A model generated the notes under the pieces. It was not told where the DNA came from, did not search any database, and was given only the letters and a program-made list of their open reading frames with translations. Shown piece after piece: positions 42,101 through 51,076 of a DNA stretch of 64,000 nt (its first letter is position 1; the number at the start of each line of letters is the position of its first letter). Source of the DNA: Gnetum montanum (lineage: Eukaryota > Streptophyta > Gnetopsida > Gnetales > Gnetaceae); contig MNCI01020980.1 in the NCBI GenBank assembly GCA_015680685.1, positions 234,066 through 298,065 on the forward strand. Direction: 5' to 3'. The translations under genes were made by a program, and so were the position numbers.

Positions 42101-45100
42101 TGGGACCTCGCCTTGGAGGGATAAGTATTGAGCCTCTAGGCAATGATCCTTTATATATGTAATGTTGTATTCAAAGTTTGGAGAACTAGAAAGATGAAAT
42201 CAAATCAAAATGGAATGTTGCTTGGATGGTTCTATGACCAAAGAATAAGGATGCAATTGATATTAAAGATGATCATCCTATCATCTCATACCCTTCTCTT
42301 TGTAAAATTCATTCAAAACTTCTAATGCTCTGATTACAAAAGGTGATACCTCATTTGGTTGTTGAGGAACAAGCTAGTATTATAAAAGGGAGACATCTTA
42401 GATCAAGTGCTTTTGGGGAAAAAGAGTCTTCATTCAGCCCATTTGAAAAAGGATCCAGGCATTGCCTTGAAGCTTGATATTTCAAAAGCTTATGATACAA
42501 TCAATTAGAGCTACATGAGAGTTGTGCTATAAAAATAGCCTTTCCCAATCATTGGATACAAAAGCTTGAGGACTATTATCAATGATCTAAACTTTTCATT
42601 TTTATTGATGATCATCGATTGGAAATTTTTCATCTTCAAATGGGTTATGGCAAGGTGATCATATTTCTCCTTTTCTTTTTATTTTAGACATGAAGGGTTT
42701 GGGATCCTACTTGAGGAATTGAAATATGATCAATATTATCAAAGGCATCCGGCCAGCTTTTGATTGCAATTCTTTCACACACTCATTTCATTGATGACAT
42801 CTTTCTATTCTTTAACAGAAATCCACAATTCATAACAAACTTGCATACAACACAATTGATGGATTTTTTTTCGAGATAATGTTTGGGATATATTACTGAA
42901 ATATAAAGTCTTTACATGAAGATTTACAGCATATTAAAGATAGGGGAGACCTCCCCTCCAGCCAAAAACCCAAAACAGGAGCCCAGCCCATTGAGAAAAC
43001 AGTAAACTATCCAGGCTGAACCCTGGACGCAATCTCAACCTCCTTAGAGACCTTACCTCCCGAGACTAACCTGACCAAGTCAAAAGAGGGGTCTGAAGAG
43101 TCACCTCCTTCCCCAAGCACCAATTGAAATTAACACAGGCCAACGTCAAAAGAAAAACAATTGAAATTTTTAAATGCCTCTAGTTTAAGAATAAAAAAAG
43201 GATCATCCCCCTAGGAGGATCGGTAGATAAACAAAAGCATAACCTCTTTCGAATGGTTGCACCCAAGCTTGAACCTAGGTAGATGAGTGAAAGCCTAACC
43301 TCTTTCAAGTGGCACCTTAGGTTCAAGCTTGGGCACAGCCACTTGAAGGAGGTTAGGTTTTCACTCATCTACTAACCCTCCCAAGACCCCGCATTCATGT
43401 GATGAGCATTGAGCCTTTGGATGATGATCCTTTTTTATTCTTAAACTAGAGGCATTTAAAAACTTCAATTGTATTGTATGCAAGTTTGTTACAACTTGTG
43501 GATTTCCATTAAAGAACAGAAAAGTGTCATCAATGAATTGAGTGTGTGAAAAAACTGCAATCAAGAACTTTTACAAAGATATATTAATTTATTAGGATGT
43601 CACATGGACCTACTACCTACTGTGTATCAAGGGTTTCCAATCATTGAGGGTCATATGAAGAAGAAACTTTGGTACCTACTTCTTCCAAAAATCGATAATA
43701 GATTTACTCAGTGTAGGCTAAGCTATTATCATAAGTTGGTCAACTACAGTTACTGAGACTTGGTAGCCATGCTTTGCCTTTCTACTACCTTTCTTGCTTT
43801 TATTGTCCCAAAACAATAATTTCTATGATAGAGAAAAAAGAAAGAATCTTTGTGTGGTCTAATCATTTGAAAAAAGCACTTCATGTTTTATATTGGGAAC
43901 AATAAGTAAACTGTGGTCTTGTGGAGGATGAAATCTTAGTCATATACAAGACATTAATTATGCCTTGTTAGAGAAGATTGCCTGGTAGCTTTGTGTCTCA
44001 AATAGACTACGGGTCATGAGTTCAAATCTAGTGAGCAATGCTAAGTTATAAAGTTTTAATTGGACAATATATCTTGGGGTGTACCTATATTACAGTTATT
44101 TCTAGGTTCCAACACCCCCCAAATAGACCATGGGCCAGGCAGCAAAAGCAAAGTACTTGTATGGTGGTTTTCACCTTGTTAATGCTCCTAATATTGTTAA
44201 TCCCTCCCTAATTTGGAAAGGGCTTCAATCTATAAGACATTAATTTTGTTAGCATGTTTCTTTGCACAATTGGTAGTGTAAGTGTGATAGATCAAAATAC
44301 TCTACAAAGAATGCTTATATCACTTTACACCCTATTGAAAGAGTGCAATATCCAATGGACATCCAAAATCTTATTTTCACTCCTTGTATTTGTCTCTTTG
44401 CTAGTTAGATGCTTCATGGAAAATTACCTACTATTCAATATCTTGCACAAAAAACATTATGAAGGATGTAGGTTCTATCTTATGCTCTTCAACAACAAAA
44501 ATTGTTAATCAGCTATTTATAAATTGTCCATTTATTAAGGAGATTTGGAATAAGTTCAGATGATGTGCTCATAGGTTACTATCTGCAACTAATACTATTA
44601 ATGCTTTTTGGTTCCCTTGACAACAACATCATTATAGAGGACAACAAGGTAAGGTATCAATAGCACTCCCATGGTTTATTTAGTTTGTGGCAAGGTAGAA
44701 ACAAATTTTAGGGGTTTTCAACAAAAGTCACAAAGCTTGATACCAGTGTCACTTGCTACTTTGGCTCTTTGAAGGGATGTTGCAAAATTTCAAACCAATT
44801 ATAACTAAAACATTGTTGCTTAGTTATATCTCTAGAACAGGAATGTGGATGGCAGTTTATATTTTTTTTTATTTGTTCTTCCATAAATATCAAGATGCTG
44901 CCTAAATATCAAGATGAAAACCTTAAAAAAAAAAGCGAGCTGTTAAAAGAGCAACCAAATTTGATATGATGCAACCCAGCAATTATGAAATTTACTCTTT
45001 TTTCCATTTAATCCAAAATTTCTAAGAACCATACTTGAGCTTTAGGTCTGAGTTCTAAATAATAATTTTCCATGTATAAAAGTCACATCTCTAATAAGGT

Positions 45101-48100
45101 GAAGAACCTATCCCTCCTCAAATTAATATAAAAGCTTCCCAATTGACTTATAATGTACAAAGTGTCGTAATCTTCTTGCTTTGGGCTAACACATTATAAT
45201 ACCGTAAGCTATGTTTCTTTTAATGTTTTAAGAAAAGATTAAAATTATTTTACATAAATATACTATATTTAAATATTTCTTAACAAATAGGCAATTGTGG
45301 CGGGACCCTCCTGGGACCCCACTTAGCGAGATGAGCATTGTAGCTCTAGGTGATGATCCTTTAAATAGGCAATTAAAGAAAATATTTAAGAACACATAAT
45401 TTCACATTGACAGTGAGTACAATTACAGTATGACTATTTGTTAATGCTTGCATGTTGTGGCAGTTCCAACCCTTGATGAAGTGTTATCATTAATGAAAAC
45501 ATTGGATTTTTCCTTTTCCAACACTTACTACAAGAATATTTTCCTCATTTCTTTTTTTTTTAAATTAGTATTTTCCATCAGGGAGCATTGATGCCATCAA
45601 AGAGCATGTCAACGTTTGCCACTGCACTGTCCATTTACACTACTATTGCACCAAGGATCTGCATTTTTATTTTTCTATGGTACACAATCATAAAATTGTG
45701 GAAACATTGCAGAGCATGATTCAAAGTGTGCTTCTAAATCATGCTCTTTTCCATGGATCACAATTCCACATCAAATTGAAAGTGTTTTTTTTTTTTCCTA
45801 AATCACAATTCCAATATACATTTTAAACTATGATATTCCCTATGCTTCCTGGGTAGGTCCCAACATGTTCATTCCTCCAACACATGCCCTGAAAACCTAA
45901 GCCCAACACCTCATATGCTATAATCTGAATCCAAATGCAAAATAATACCAATTCCCTGCATACGATAGTAACTTTTGATACTTATATGCTTATGATTGAT
46001 TTGAATTTGCCTTAAGGCAATGCCTTCTTCTTAAATCACTGTTGAAAGTATTCGTTGCTTTAACCACTGTCAAAACTATTAAAAACGTGCAACCAAATTT
46101 GTGTTGCATTGAATGCAGAGTTAAGCAAAAAACTTGCCGCTATTTCTCCATGACATTTGCTAGTCTTAAAAGGCAGTTAACTGGTACTAGTTTTGCGCAT
46201 CTTCTATTTTTGTACAGATTATGTTGATTTTTAAGGCATGATTTAATATATACTGTAAAATCAAGTGTCTATGCCATGTAAGAACGCTTTAAAAGTATAT
46301 TGAATTTTCTTCAGAAGGTGGGTGAGGCTCAAAGTTGTACTGTTTATTGGTTGTTGGCTTGTTCTTAACACACTGCTAATTACCTCTACAATAATTATTG
46401 ATGAATTAACCAAGCTAAGTGTCTATCCCATTAGTAATAGTTGGTGAGGAAGCCTGTTTTATATAACTGCCAATGTTTCAATCTAACTAGTTTCATAGCC
46501 AATAATAAGTTTGCCCGCAGTGACATTTCAATCAAGAAATTTGGACAAGGAGAAAATTAAACTACGGCACATAAATACCTGACTATGAATAAAATCCTTC
46601 AAGGTTTGACAGGCAAGAATTTGCATGTCATCATTCAGGGTTTGCTCAAGAAGAACATGAATCATACTCAGCAGACTGATTGCAAACAAAGTCCTGAAAA
46701 CCATAACCACTTGTTAAGCCTGTACTAGATAAAAGTAAATGAAATTACAGAGAATTCAAGACAGAATAGCAATAATAATAATAACAATGAGGAAGCCAAA
46801 AGAACTGCATGTAAAATCAGGTTCAAAAAGTTGGCAGCTGAACATAAACACATTCTTTAGTAGTACGTTTGATACGGTATTTTCCAAACAAATGTGTTAT
46901 CTCAACATAACAAATCAATTTACTTACATATGTTCCTTGCAAGATACAAGAAGACTGCTAAATGCAGTCATTATGACATGAACAGATGCAAAGTGATCAT
47001 TCTTCAATTCCTTGTAACCCCTTTGCTCCAATAAAACTGCTATCTGGGATTGAGATAAAGAAACTAAGAATCCAGTAGAGCTGATTGCTAGGACAAGTGA
47101 ACTCCACCAGCTAGGCTTTAAATTATTCATGTGAATTTTCAAACCTTAGGTATTCGCAGAGGATTCCTTGCAGCATAATCAGAAAGCTTTGCAATTTTAC
47201 GCTCATTTGGTAGTTCATCCTGAAAATTTAGTTTATGGAATCTAGATGCTTCAGAATAAGCACAATAAAGAATATGACCATGATATTAAATGTTTAAACA
47301 AAAGTTGCCAAGCATTCAACCTCAAATTTTACACTGGAACAGAGATTGAAATAAAAGAGCATCTTGAATTCTAAGATTGATATCTAACGAACGCTTTGCA
47401 CAATCACGGTGATGTAAAACTCAAAATGTAGTGGATCAAATTAATCATATCAAGTCAAGAGCATAGATTTCATTGTTGATAAATTAACAGGATAAATATA
47501 GGATAGGATAGTGTTTCTTAGTAATTTTATTGCAGATTTTATATACAGTGGAGTTGAGTGATAGGGTAGTTGGCAAGTCATGACAAGTCACACGTAAAGT
47601 TGGAAAAATGACTCTAAAAACCATTGATTTTCTATTAAAAAATAATGGTTTTAATAAAAGTTGTACCGACTCAAATTAGGTTGGCACAAATTCCAATCTC
47701 GCAACTGATTGTTAAATCAGCAATCATTCACTAGATTATAAAAAAGTGGGGAACAGGTACCAAAAAAACTGACATGAAGATATAATACCTCTTTGTTAAC
47801 AACCTTAAGAAATAAAATACATAGCAGGATCAACTTTGAATTGGTATAAGATTAGTATTAATTTACAAGTCCCATGTGATGAGCAGCAATGTCAGTTTAA
47901 ACCTCCAAAGGACACATTTTTCAAAGACAAAGGCAACTTTGTAATGTGAGTTTCTATTTATTCAGGAATGACAGTGACAGCCTTTCAAAGTGATAGACTA
48001 TGTTTAGATCTTTGCATTTTAAAAATTCATAATCATTTTAACATGGACAAAAGCTATAGCACCACAACAAGCTAGAGTAAAAGAGAAGTCTAAATGTTTC

Positions 48101-49723
48101 GGCAATGCCTATAGGCCCAGCCAAATATTTCACTCAAAATGTTTTTAAACACATAAAACATCCTCCTGGCAAAACAGAGAAATATGTTTTTGTAAGTAGC
48201 AGCTGACGATTTAGAATTTGCAGAAAATTGGTATAGCACTCATGAAGCTGGAATGATGACGATAAATTTGATGAGAGATGCATTATTTGTACCTGATGCA
48301 TCATTTGCATCCATTTCAAAACCTAGTCAACTCATAAAGCAAATCTGGAAACCCAAGCAATGTAGCATTTACTTGCTAAGAGAAAATGGCATTTAACATC
48401 ACAAAGACCCAATTATTTTATTTTTAAAAAACCACTGCATTAGCTTTTCACCAACTTATCATTCACACCTGATACATCATTTGCATCAATTTCAAAAACC
48501 ATTGAATTCATAAAGCAAACTCTAATAACCCAAGCAATGTAGCATTTACCTACTCAGAGAAAATGACATTTAACATCACAATACCCAATTAAAAGAGAAA
48601 AAAAAAACCTGCATTAGCTTTTCACCAACTTATCATTGCAGGATTTTAAAAAGTAAAGACAGATAACAGCTAACATTCTACGGAGTTGGGCTTGGCCAGC
48701 CAAAGGGTTGTGAAATATCACAAACGTTAACAAAGGTAACAAATGTTGTTTGCTACACTAATCAGCCCGAGGTAGGGAATATCTTAACAACTAAGTGATA
48801 GAAAAATCCATTGCAGGATCTTCCTATTAACAGTAGCTATGCCAATAATAAAGATTTCTATATTGCCCAAGTATTCAAAAATCAGCTCGTTAATAGTACA
48901 TAAAACAAAATATAATTTTATGAATGGACAAGAAATAACTTTATAGAAATAAAATACTTTCATCCACTGACAAGAATTTGCAGAAGCAAATCTGAAAACA
49001 TTGCAGCTAAAGAGAACACTAAAGTTATTTTGTTTACCTCCCGTTGTTGTGACCATAGCAAAGCAGAGAAAAGAAACTTAGAGATGAAAAGAAAATAAAC
49101 TCAAAAATAAACTTAGCTTTTGATGGACCTTCCAGCCTCTACCAATTCGATCTCAATGCTGCATCCGATGGAATTTGCAGTCCATAGAATATCACAAGGG
49201 GAGGCTGGAGACCATCCATTCTATTTATAACCTTATATGGTATTCCTTCGATCAAGGAAGCATTTATTTTCAAAAAAAGTCTACCTACTTCCACTGCTTT
49301 TGTTACGAATGATGGCAGTGCTGGTACCATCCTGTAACTGTCAACATTGAGAGTCTTAACTGCCAAACATTCAAGGAGTTGCCGAGAGACTGCCGGATGG
49401 CAAGAGTGGGCAAAACTGGGCAATTAAGCTTACACTAGCCTCTATTTGGCATGGCCAGCATGACAAAGGCTATAAAACCAAGGCCGAACCAGCATGACAA
49501 AGGCTATAAAACCAAAAGCCGAACCAGAAGAAAATGCACCCCAAAACTAAATACATTATTATACAACAAAGTAGAGAAGAAAGCACACCTGGGTTTTGGG
49601 GAAAATTTCAGCACAGAGCTTCTTGTATCTTTTCACAGGCTGTCGAGATCTTGATCTGAGGCCTGGGCAGCATACACACATGTTGCCGCATACCGGCAGA
49701 ACTCTCCTTGACATGAACCCCAT
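15151..49723 (-). CDS. EFR3: EFR3/SEMI-ROLLED LEAF 2-type PI4K complex membrane anchor, 19 exons, 1002 aa
   Basis: Exons, in transcript order: 49723-49589, 47219-47145, 47043-46928, 46693-46579, 40229-40101, 39911-39864, 33576-33386, 31547-31351, 30160-29877, 29233-29084, 28354-27947, 27841-27692, 21557-21488, 19836-19709, 17097-16912, 16534-16394, 16237-16100, 15596-15375, 15276-15151. They total 3009 nt, stay in frame throughout and have GT-AG borders. The N-terminus carries a Cys cluster (CGNMCVCCP) and a basic patch ([13 protein letters not shown]), the palmitoylated membrane anchor known in this family. The rest is the helical-repeat body, with LDHKNI...[10 protein letters not shown] and a C-terminal [12 protein letters not shown] ending typical of plant homologues. 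Plant EFR3/EFOP proteins tether the PI4K-alpha1 complex to the plasma membrane, and rice SRL2 affects leaf rolling. The length is normal for the family. No internal stop or frameshift was found. Confidence 0.93.
15597..16099 (-). other. EFR3 intron 17
   Basis: 503 bases of AT-rich DNA between the exons encoding SVGQLLES and [11 protein letters not shown] see no repeat or gene in it. Confidence 0.85.
16535..16911 (-). other. EFR3 intron 15
   Basis: 377 bases with a GAGAGAGAGAG stretch near 16722. It holds no other recognisable feature. Confidence 0.85.
17855..18640 (+). mobile_element. LINE 3' fragment with zf-RVT domain
   Basis: The + strand encodes the zinc-binding region found after RT in plant L1-type LINEs: [19 protein letters not shown] followed by [18 protein letters not shown] (open from 18061 to 18327). 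The same region in a second diverged copy is at 44160-44860, which confirms a repeat family. RT and endonuclease are absent, so it is a 5'-truncated insertion. It is antisense to EFR3. Confidence 0.8.
18377..18564 (+). repeat. Tandem array, 4 x 47 bp
   Basis: Four head-to-tail copies of a 47-bp unit beginning GGGATGCTGCATGATTTC start at 18377, 18424, 18471 and 18518. By eye the copies are identical. The related LINE copy at 44770-44830 has this sequence only once, so the array arose inside this copy. Confidence 0.95.
19837..21487 (-). other. EFR3 intron 13
   Basis: 1.65 kb of AT-rich DNA between the 70-nt exon 13 and exon 14. I see no recognisable coding or mobile sequence. Confidence 0.75.
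21801..21813 (+). repeat. Left target-site duplication of the LINE
   Basis: AATTCCTACATTT here is repeated exactly at 27161-27173, directly after the LINE poly(A) run. Confidence 0.85.
21825..22729 (+). pseudogene. LINE ORF1 (gag-like, DUF4283 plus CCHC knuckle), broken
   Basis: An N-terminal Gly-rich frame (21825-22070) leads to a region with the DUF4283 layout ([13 protein letters not shown], then [15 protein letters not shown]) and a zinc knuckle at about 22648-22700. In the knuckle the first Cys is Tyr ([14 protein letters not shown]), so a zinc ligand is lost. Frames shift at several points. The protein would bind RNA in an active LINE. Confidence 0.75.
23191..23790 (+). pseudogene. LINE endonuclease domain, broken
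   Basis: The start [14 protein letters not shown] and the motifs [21 protein letters not shown] and [10 protein letters not shown] are those of the exonuclease-endonuclease-phosphatase fold that nicks target DNA in L1-type elements. Several in-frame TAG codons and at least one frameshift interrupt it. Confidence 0.8.
24440..25830 (+). pseudogene. LINE reverse transcriptase, broken
   Basis: Motifs appear in the order of L1-clade [43 protein letters not shown] (from 24879), [17 protein letters not shown] and YVDDT at 25176-25190, with the catalytic Asp pair kept (Y-V-D-D rather than the usual Y-A-D-D). The longest intact piece is 24867-25217. Downstream, [12 protein letters not shown] and [11 protein letters not shown] mark the post-RT region. 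Stops and frameshifts make it non-functional. Confidence 0.88.
27161..27173 (+). repeat. Right target-site duplication of the LINE
   Basis: An exact copy of 21801-21813, immediately after the A-rich tail. Confidence 0.85.
27174..27691 (-). other. Remainder of EFR3 intron 12
   Basis: About 520 bases of AT-rich sequence that continues the pre-insertion intron. Nothing is recognised. Confidence 0.75.
28355..29083 (-). other. EFR3 intron 10
   Basis: 729 bases, AT-rich; no feature seen. Confidence 0.85.
29234..29876 (-). other. EFR3 intron 9
   Basis: 643 bases. An open frame of 84 codons (29503-29757, +) has no recognisable motif, and I do not call it a gene. Confidence 0.8.
30425..30505 (-). 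mobile_element. tRNA-like SINE head
   Basis: On the - strand, TAGTGGTGAGGG resembles a tRNA A box and, about 35 bases later, AAGTTTGATTC resembles a B box (GGTTCGANTCC-like). Clover-leaf pairing is poor and it sits inside an intron, so it is better read as a SINE remnant than as a tRNA gene. Confidence 0.45.
30780..30998 (+). other. Unidentified 72-codon open frame in EFR3 intron 8
   Basis: An ATG-initiated frame with balanced composition (contains [19 protein letters not shown]). The same frame upstream, near 30730-30780, is also protein-like except for a stop. I do not recognise it. It may be a fragment of a retroelement ORF or chance; it is antisense to EFR3. Confidence 0.25.
31548..33385 (-). 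other. EFR3 intron 7
   Basis: 1.84 kb of AT-rich DNA between the exons that join as [17 protein letters not shown]. No transposon or gene is recognised. Confidence 0.8.
33949..34090 (-). mobile_element. tRNA-derived SINE-like copy S1
   Basis: On the - strand this reads with a head containing TCAAGTCATAAGACCTGGG and a B-box-like GGGTTTGAGCTT, a body with TCGAAAGAAGTTAGGCT and TGGGATGAGCATTGAGCC, and a GGTGAT tail. The same order occurs at 41985-42152, 43195-43440, 45296-45362 and 55850-56020. Confidence 0.7.
34455..35346 (+). mobile_element. Ty3/gypsy (Del/Tekay-like) integrase 3' end
   Basis: The + strand retains ordered integrase motifs with stops: [41 protein letters not shown], then a C-terminal part with [14 protein letters not shown] and PVQIVDHML. 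The frame ends just before a polypurine tract, AAGGGTGGAAAG (35335-35346). The 5' part of the element is missing. A local repeat of about 70 bp (AGTCTATGATCGGTTACAA) occurs at 34775/34835. It is antisense to EFR3. Confidence 0.85.
35347..38850 (+). mobile_element. Presumed 3' LTR and flanking DNA of the Ty3/gypsy element
   Basis: It begins TATAACACCCC directly after the polypurine tract, close to the TGTAACACCC start common in this lineage, so an LTR edge at 35347 is well supported. No coding sequence follows for about 3.5 kb. The right edge is not visible, because no second LTR or target duplication is available in the window. Confidence 0.45.
36621..37204 (+). repeat. Tandem array, 4 x 146 bp
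   Basis: Copies start at 36621, 36767, 36913 and 37059, each beginning TCATGGTGGTGGCCATGACC. By eye they are identical. The unit contains the near-palindrome GTCATGGTGGTGGCCATGAC and other CATGGT/ACCATG words. It lies within the presumed LTR. Confidence 0.95.
41985..42152 (+). mobile_element. tRNA-derived SINE-like copy S2
   Basis: The head reads GGGATAGTAAAATGCTTG (A-box region), then CAAGTCATGAGACCTGGG and GGTTCAAGCTTGG (B box). The body ends with GTATTGAGCCTCTAGGC and the tail CAATGATCCTTT. It is the best-preserved forward copy in the window. Confidence 0.75.
43157..43470. repeat. Inverted repeat with two opposed SINE copies (S3)
   Basis: The left arm begins TTGAAATTTTTAAATGCCTC and continues through AGGATCATCCCC into an antisense SINE body; the right arm mirrors it, with a forward SINE body then GATGATCC and GAGGCATTTAAAAAC. 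An antisense copy of the neighbouring LINE segment ([17 protein letters not shown], 43440-43560 on the - strand) shows that flanking LINE DNA was duplicated in inverted form too. Confidence 0.75.
43960..44070 (+). mobile_element. tRNA-like SINE head, second type
   Basis: GCCTGGTAGCTTTGTGTC is followed about 30 bases later by CATGAGTTCAAATCTAGTG, with A-box and B-box spacing as in tRNA-derived SINEs. It sits within the LINE region and has no convincing clover leaf. Confidence 0.4.
45296..45362 (+). mobile_element. Partial SINE-like copy S4 (3' part)
   Basis: It reads GGGACCCTCCTGGGACCCC, GATGAGCATTGTAGCTCTAG, then GTGATGATCCTTTAAA, matching the 3' half of S1-S3 and S5. The tRNA-like head is missing. 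Confidence 0.65.
48292..48637. repeat. Direct tandem duplication, about 175 bp x 2
   Basis: Copy 1 (48292-48467) and copy 2 (48468-48637) share CCAAGCAATGTAGCATTTAC, GAGAAAATG(G/A)CATTTAACAT and GCATTAGCTTTTCACCAAC in the same order, with modest divergence and different A-run lengths. Confidence 0.85.
49456..49524. repeat. Direct tandem duplication, 34 bp x 2
   Basis: CAGCATGACAAAGGCTATAA plus AACCAAGGCCGAAC occurs twice head to tail (49456 and 49490), the second with two extra A/G changes. Confidence 0.9.
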
Positions 49724-50600
49724 TTTTCTTCCCGCAAATCTGTGAAATTACACACTCTGTGCTCCTGTTGGAGAAACAAACTGCTGCTTGCCCCCAACTT
49801 AAGCTTGTCTGCGAAGTTTAATCCTGATTCCCTGTAGCGACAACGCTTGAAGAAAAAACCAGAAACAGAGAAATGACAAGAGAATATACTGTCACCATCA
49901 AGTAATTAGCATGTTCAACGACTGGTCGTTTAATATTACCATCAAGTAATTAGCATGTTCAACGAAACGACTGGTCGTTTAATATTATTTAGCTTCACCA
50001 GGAGCAGAAAAGGAACCCTGGACATTGATGGATACGGCTGCAAAAATAGCAGGCTGGCCGAGCCAAATTCTGCGCATGGTCCTGGGTGATGCCCACATGG
50101 CATTTGTGATTTGAAAATGAATCCCAAGGCCCTGTAATTCTAATTCAATAATAAAGATTTTTCTTGGTCTTATACTGAATCAAATTCTTCCCGCCGAAGA
50201 CACCCCATGAACATAATTTTTTAAGAATTAAATACTTTCACTGCAACAAACTGGGTCTAGTTTGTATATTCTTTTGTAGACAAGGCCAAACTTGACAGCT
50301 CGGGGAATATGTCTTTTTGGTATGATCCAGTTTTACCGCATAACTTTTTTACAAAGTGAGGGTAGCTTGGCATAGAAAATGCTTAAGGGGGATGGAAAGG
50401 GAAGAAGGGTCAACAACTTGATAGCCAGCGTGGAAAGTTGAATCCTTTTCAATCACACAACAACATAAAAGATCTTGTGTTCCAAAATCATGGACGTATA
50501 AAGAGAGTTCATTGGAGCTCTATAGTTGATGTAAATGATGAGATGAGATGGTCCATTCATGTAAATGTAAATAGTTGGATACTTTGGGTCAAAAGTGGAT
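49724..50600 (-). promoter_or_regulatory. EFR3: EFR3 5' leader and upstream region
   Basis: On the - strand a strong acceptor, TTTCACAG|ATTTGCGGG, ends at 49740, 17 bases before the ATG at 49723, suggesting a 5' UTR intron. The distal leader exon and the promoter cannot be located with confidence. The region carries a duplicated 44/49-bp segment (49894-49986). Confidence 0.5.
49894..49986. repeat. Duplicated 44/49-bp segment upstream of EFR3
   Basis: ACCATCAAGTAATTAGCATG through ACTGGTCGTTTAATATT occurs at 49894-49937 and again at 49938-49986; the second copy has a 5-bp insertion (AACGA). The copies are otherwise identical. Confidence 0.92.
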
Positions 50601-51050
50601 GATAGCAGTAAACTAGCTTAGATATATAAATATATATAAATTGGCCAAGATGATTTTTTTAAAAAAATGATGTTAACCAAGCCCAACTATAAGATAACTA
50701 AAAACGAAATCACTCATCCCTCCTCTTTTCTACCACTTACCCAATTTAGTTTTACCCTTTCGATCAAGTTTGCTCTTTCTTTCTTTGTTCATGGTATTTT
50801 TGAGCATTATTTATGCAAGAGATTTATTTTTCAAAAACCCCTTGAACAAATAAAGAAAGAGCAAACTTGACCGAGAGGGTAAAACTAAATTGGGTAAGTG
50901 ATAGAGAAACAGAGGAGGGATGAGTGATTCTGCTTTTAGTTATCTTGTTACTTCAGGCTTGGTTAACATCATTTTTTTAAAAAAATCATCTCCACCAATT
51001 TATAAATATATATATATATTTATCTATCTAAGCTAGTGGAGCAGTTTCAT
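50601..51050. mobile_element. Foldback/MITE-like element with about 200-bp inverted arms
   Basis: The left arm (50601-50794) and right arm (50839-51050) are inverted copies with roughly 85-90% match by eye, separated by a loop of about 45 bp. Matching landmarks are CTAGCTTAGATA, GATGTTAACCAAGCC, CACTCATCCCTCCTC, ACCCAATTTAGTTTTACCC and TTTGCTCTTTCTTT. There is no coding capacity. The right end is close to the gap, and flanking target duplication was not identified. Confidence 0.8.
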
Positions 51051-51076
51051 GGGCTATGAGTAGAATTTAATTATTT

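Larger units (their letters stand above)
42400..44880 (+). mobile_element. Broken L1-type LINE (RT to zf-RVT region) in EFR3 intron 4
   Basis: RT-like text (LEA-YFKSL-YN region near 42470; [18 protein letters not shown] near 42780-42830, the YxDD region) is followed after an interruption by [16 protein letters not shown] (43630) and the zf-RVT region at 44160-44860, homologous to 17855-18640. A non-LINE segment (about 42885-43150) and an inverted repeat (43157-43470) interrupt it. Heavily decayed; antisense to EFR3. Confidence 0.75.
40230..46578 (-). other. EFR3 intron 4 (6.3 kb)
   Basis: Contains a SINE copy (41985-42152), a broken LINE (42400-44880) with an internal inverted repeat, a second tRNA-like head (43960-44070) and a partial SINE end (45296-45362). 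The flanks 40230-41980 and 45370-46578 are AT-rich and unassigned. Confidence 0.8.
47220..49588 (-). other. EFR3 intron 1
   Basis: 2.37 kb between the Cys-rich anchor exon and the [12 protein letters not shown] exon. It carries a duplicated 175-bp segment (48292-48637) and a 34-bp duplication (49456-49524). The - strand ORF at 49139-49423 has no recognisable domain and I do not call it a gene. Confidence 0.8.

Noticed and set aside
49139-49423. 94-codon - strand open frame in EFR3 intron 1
   Set aside because: No recognisable domain, and it is not needed to keep the EFR3 reading frame.
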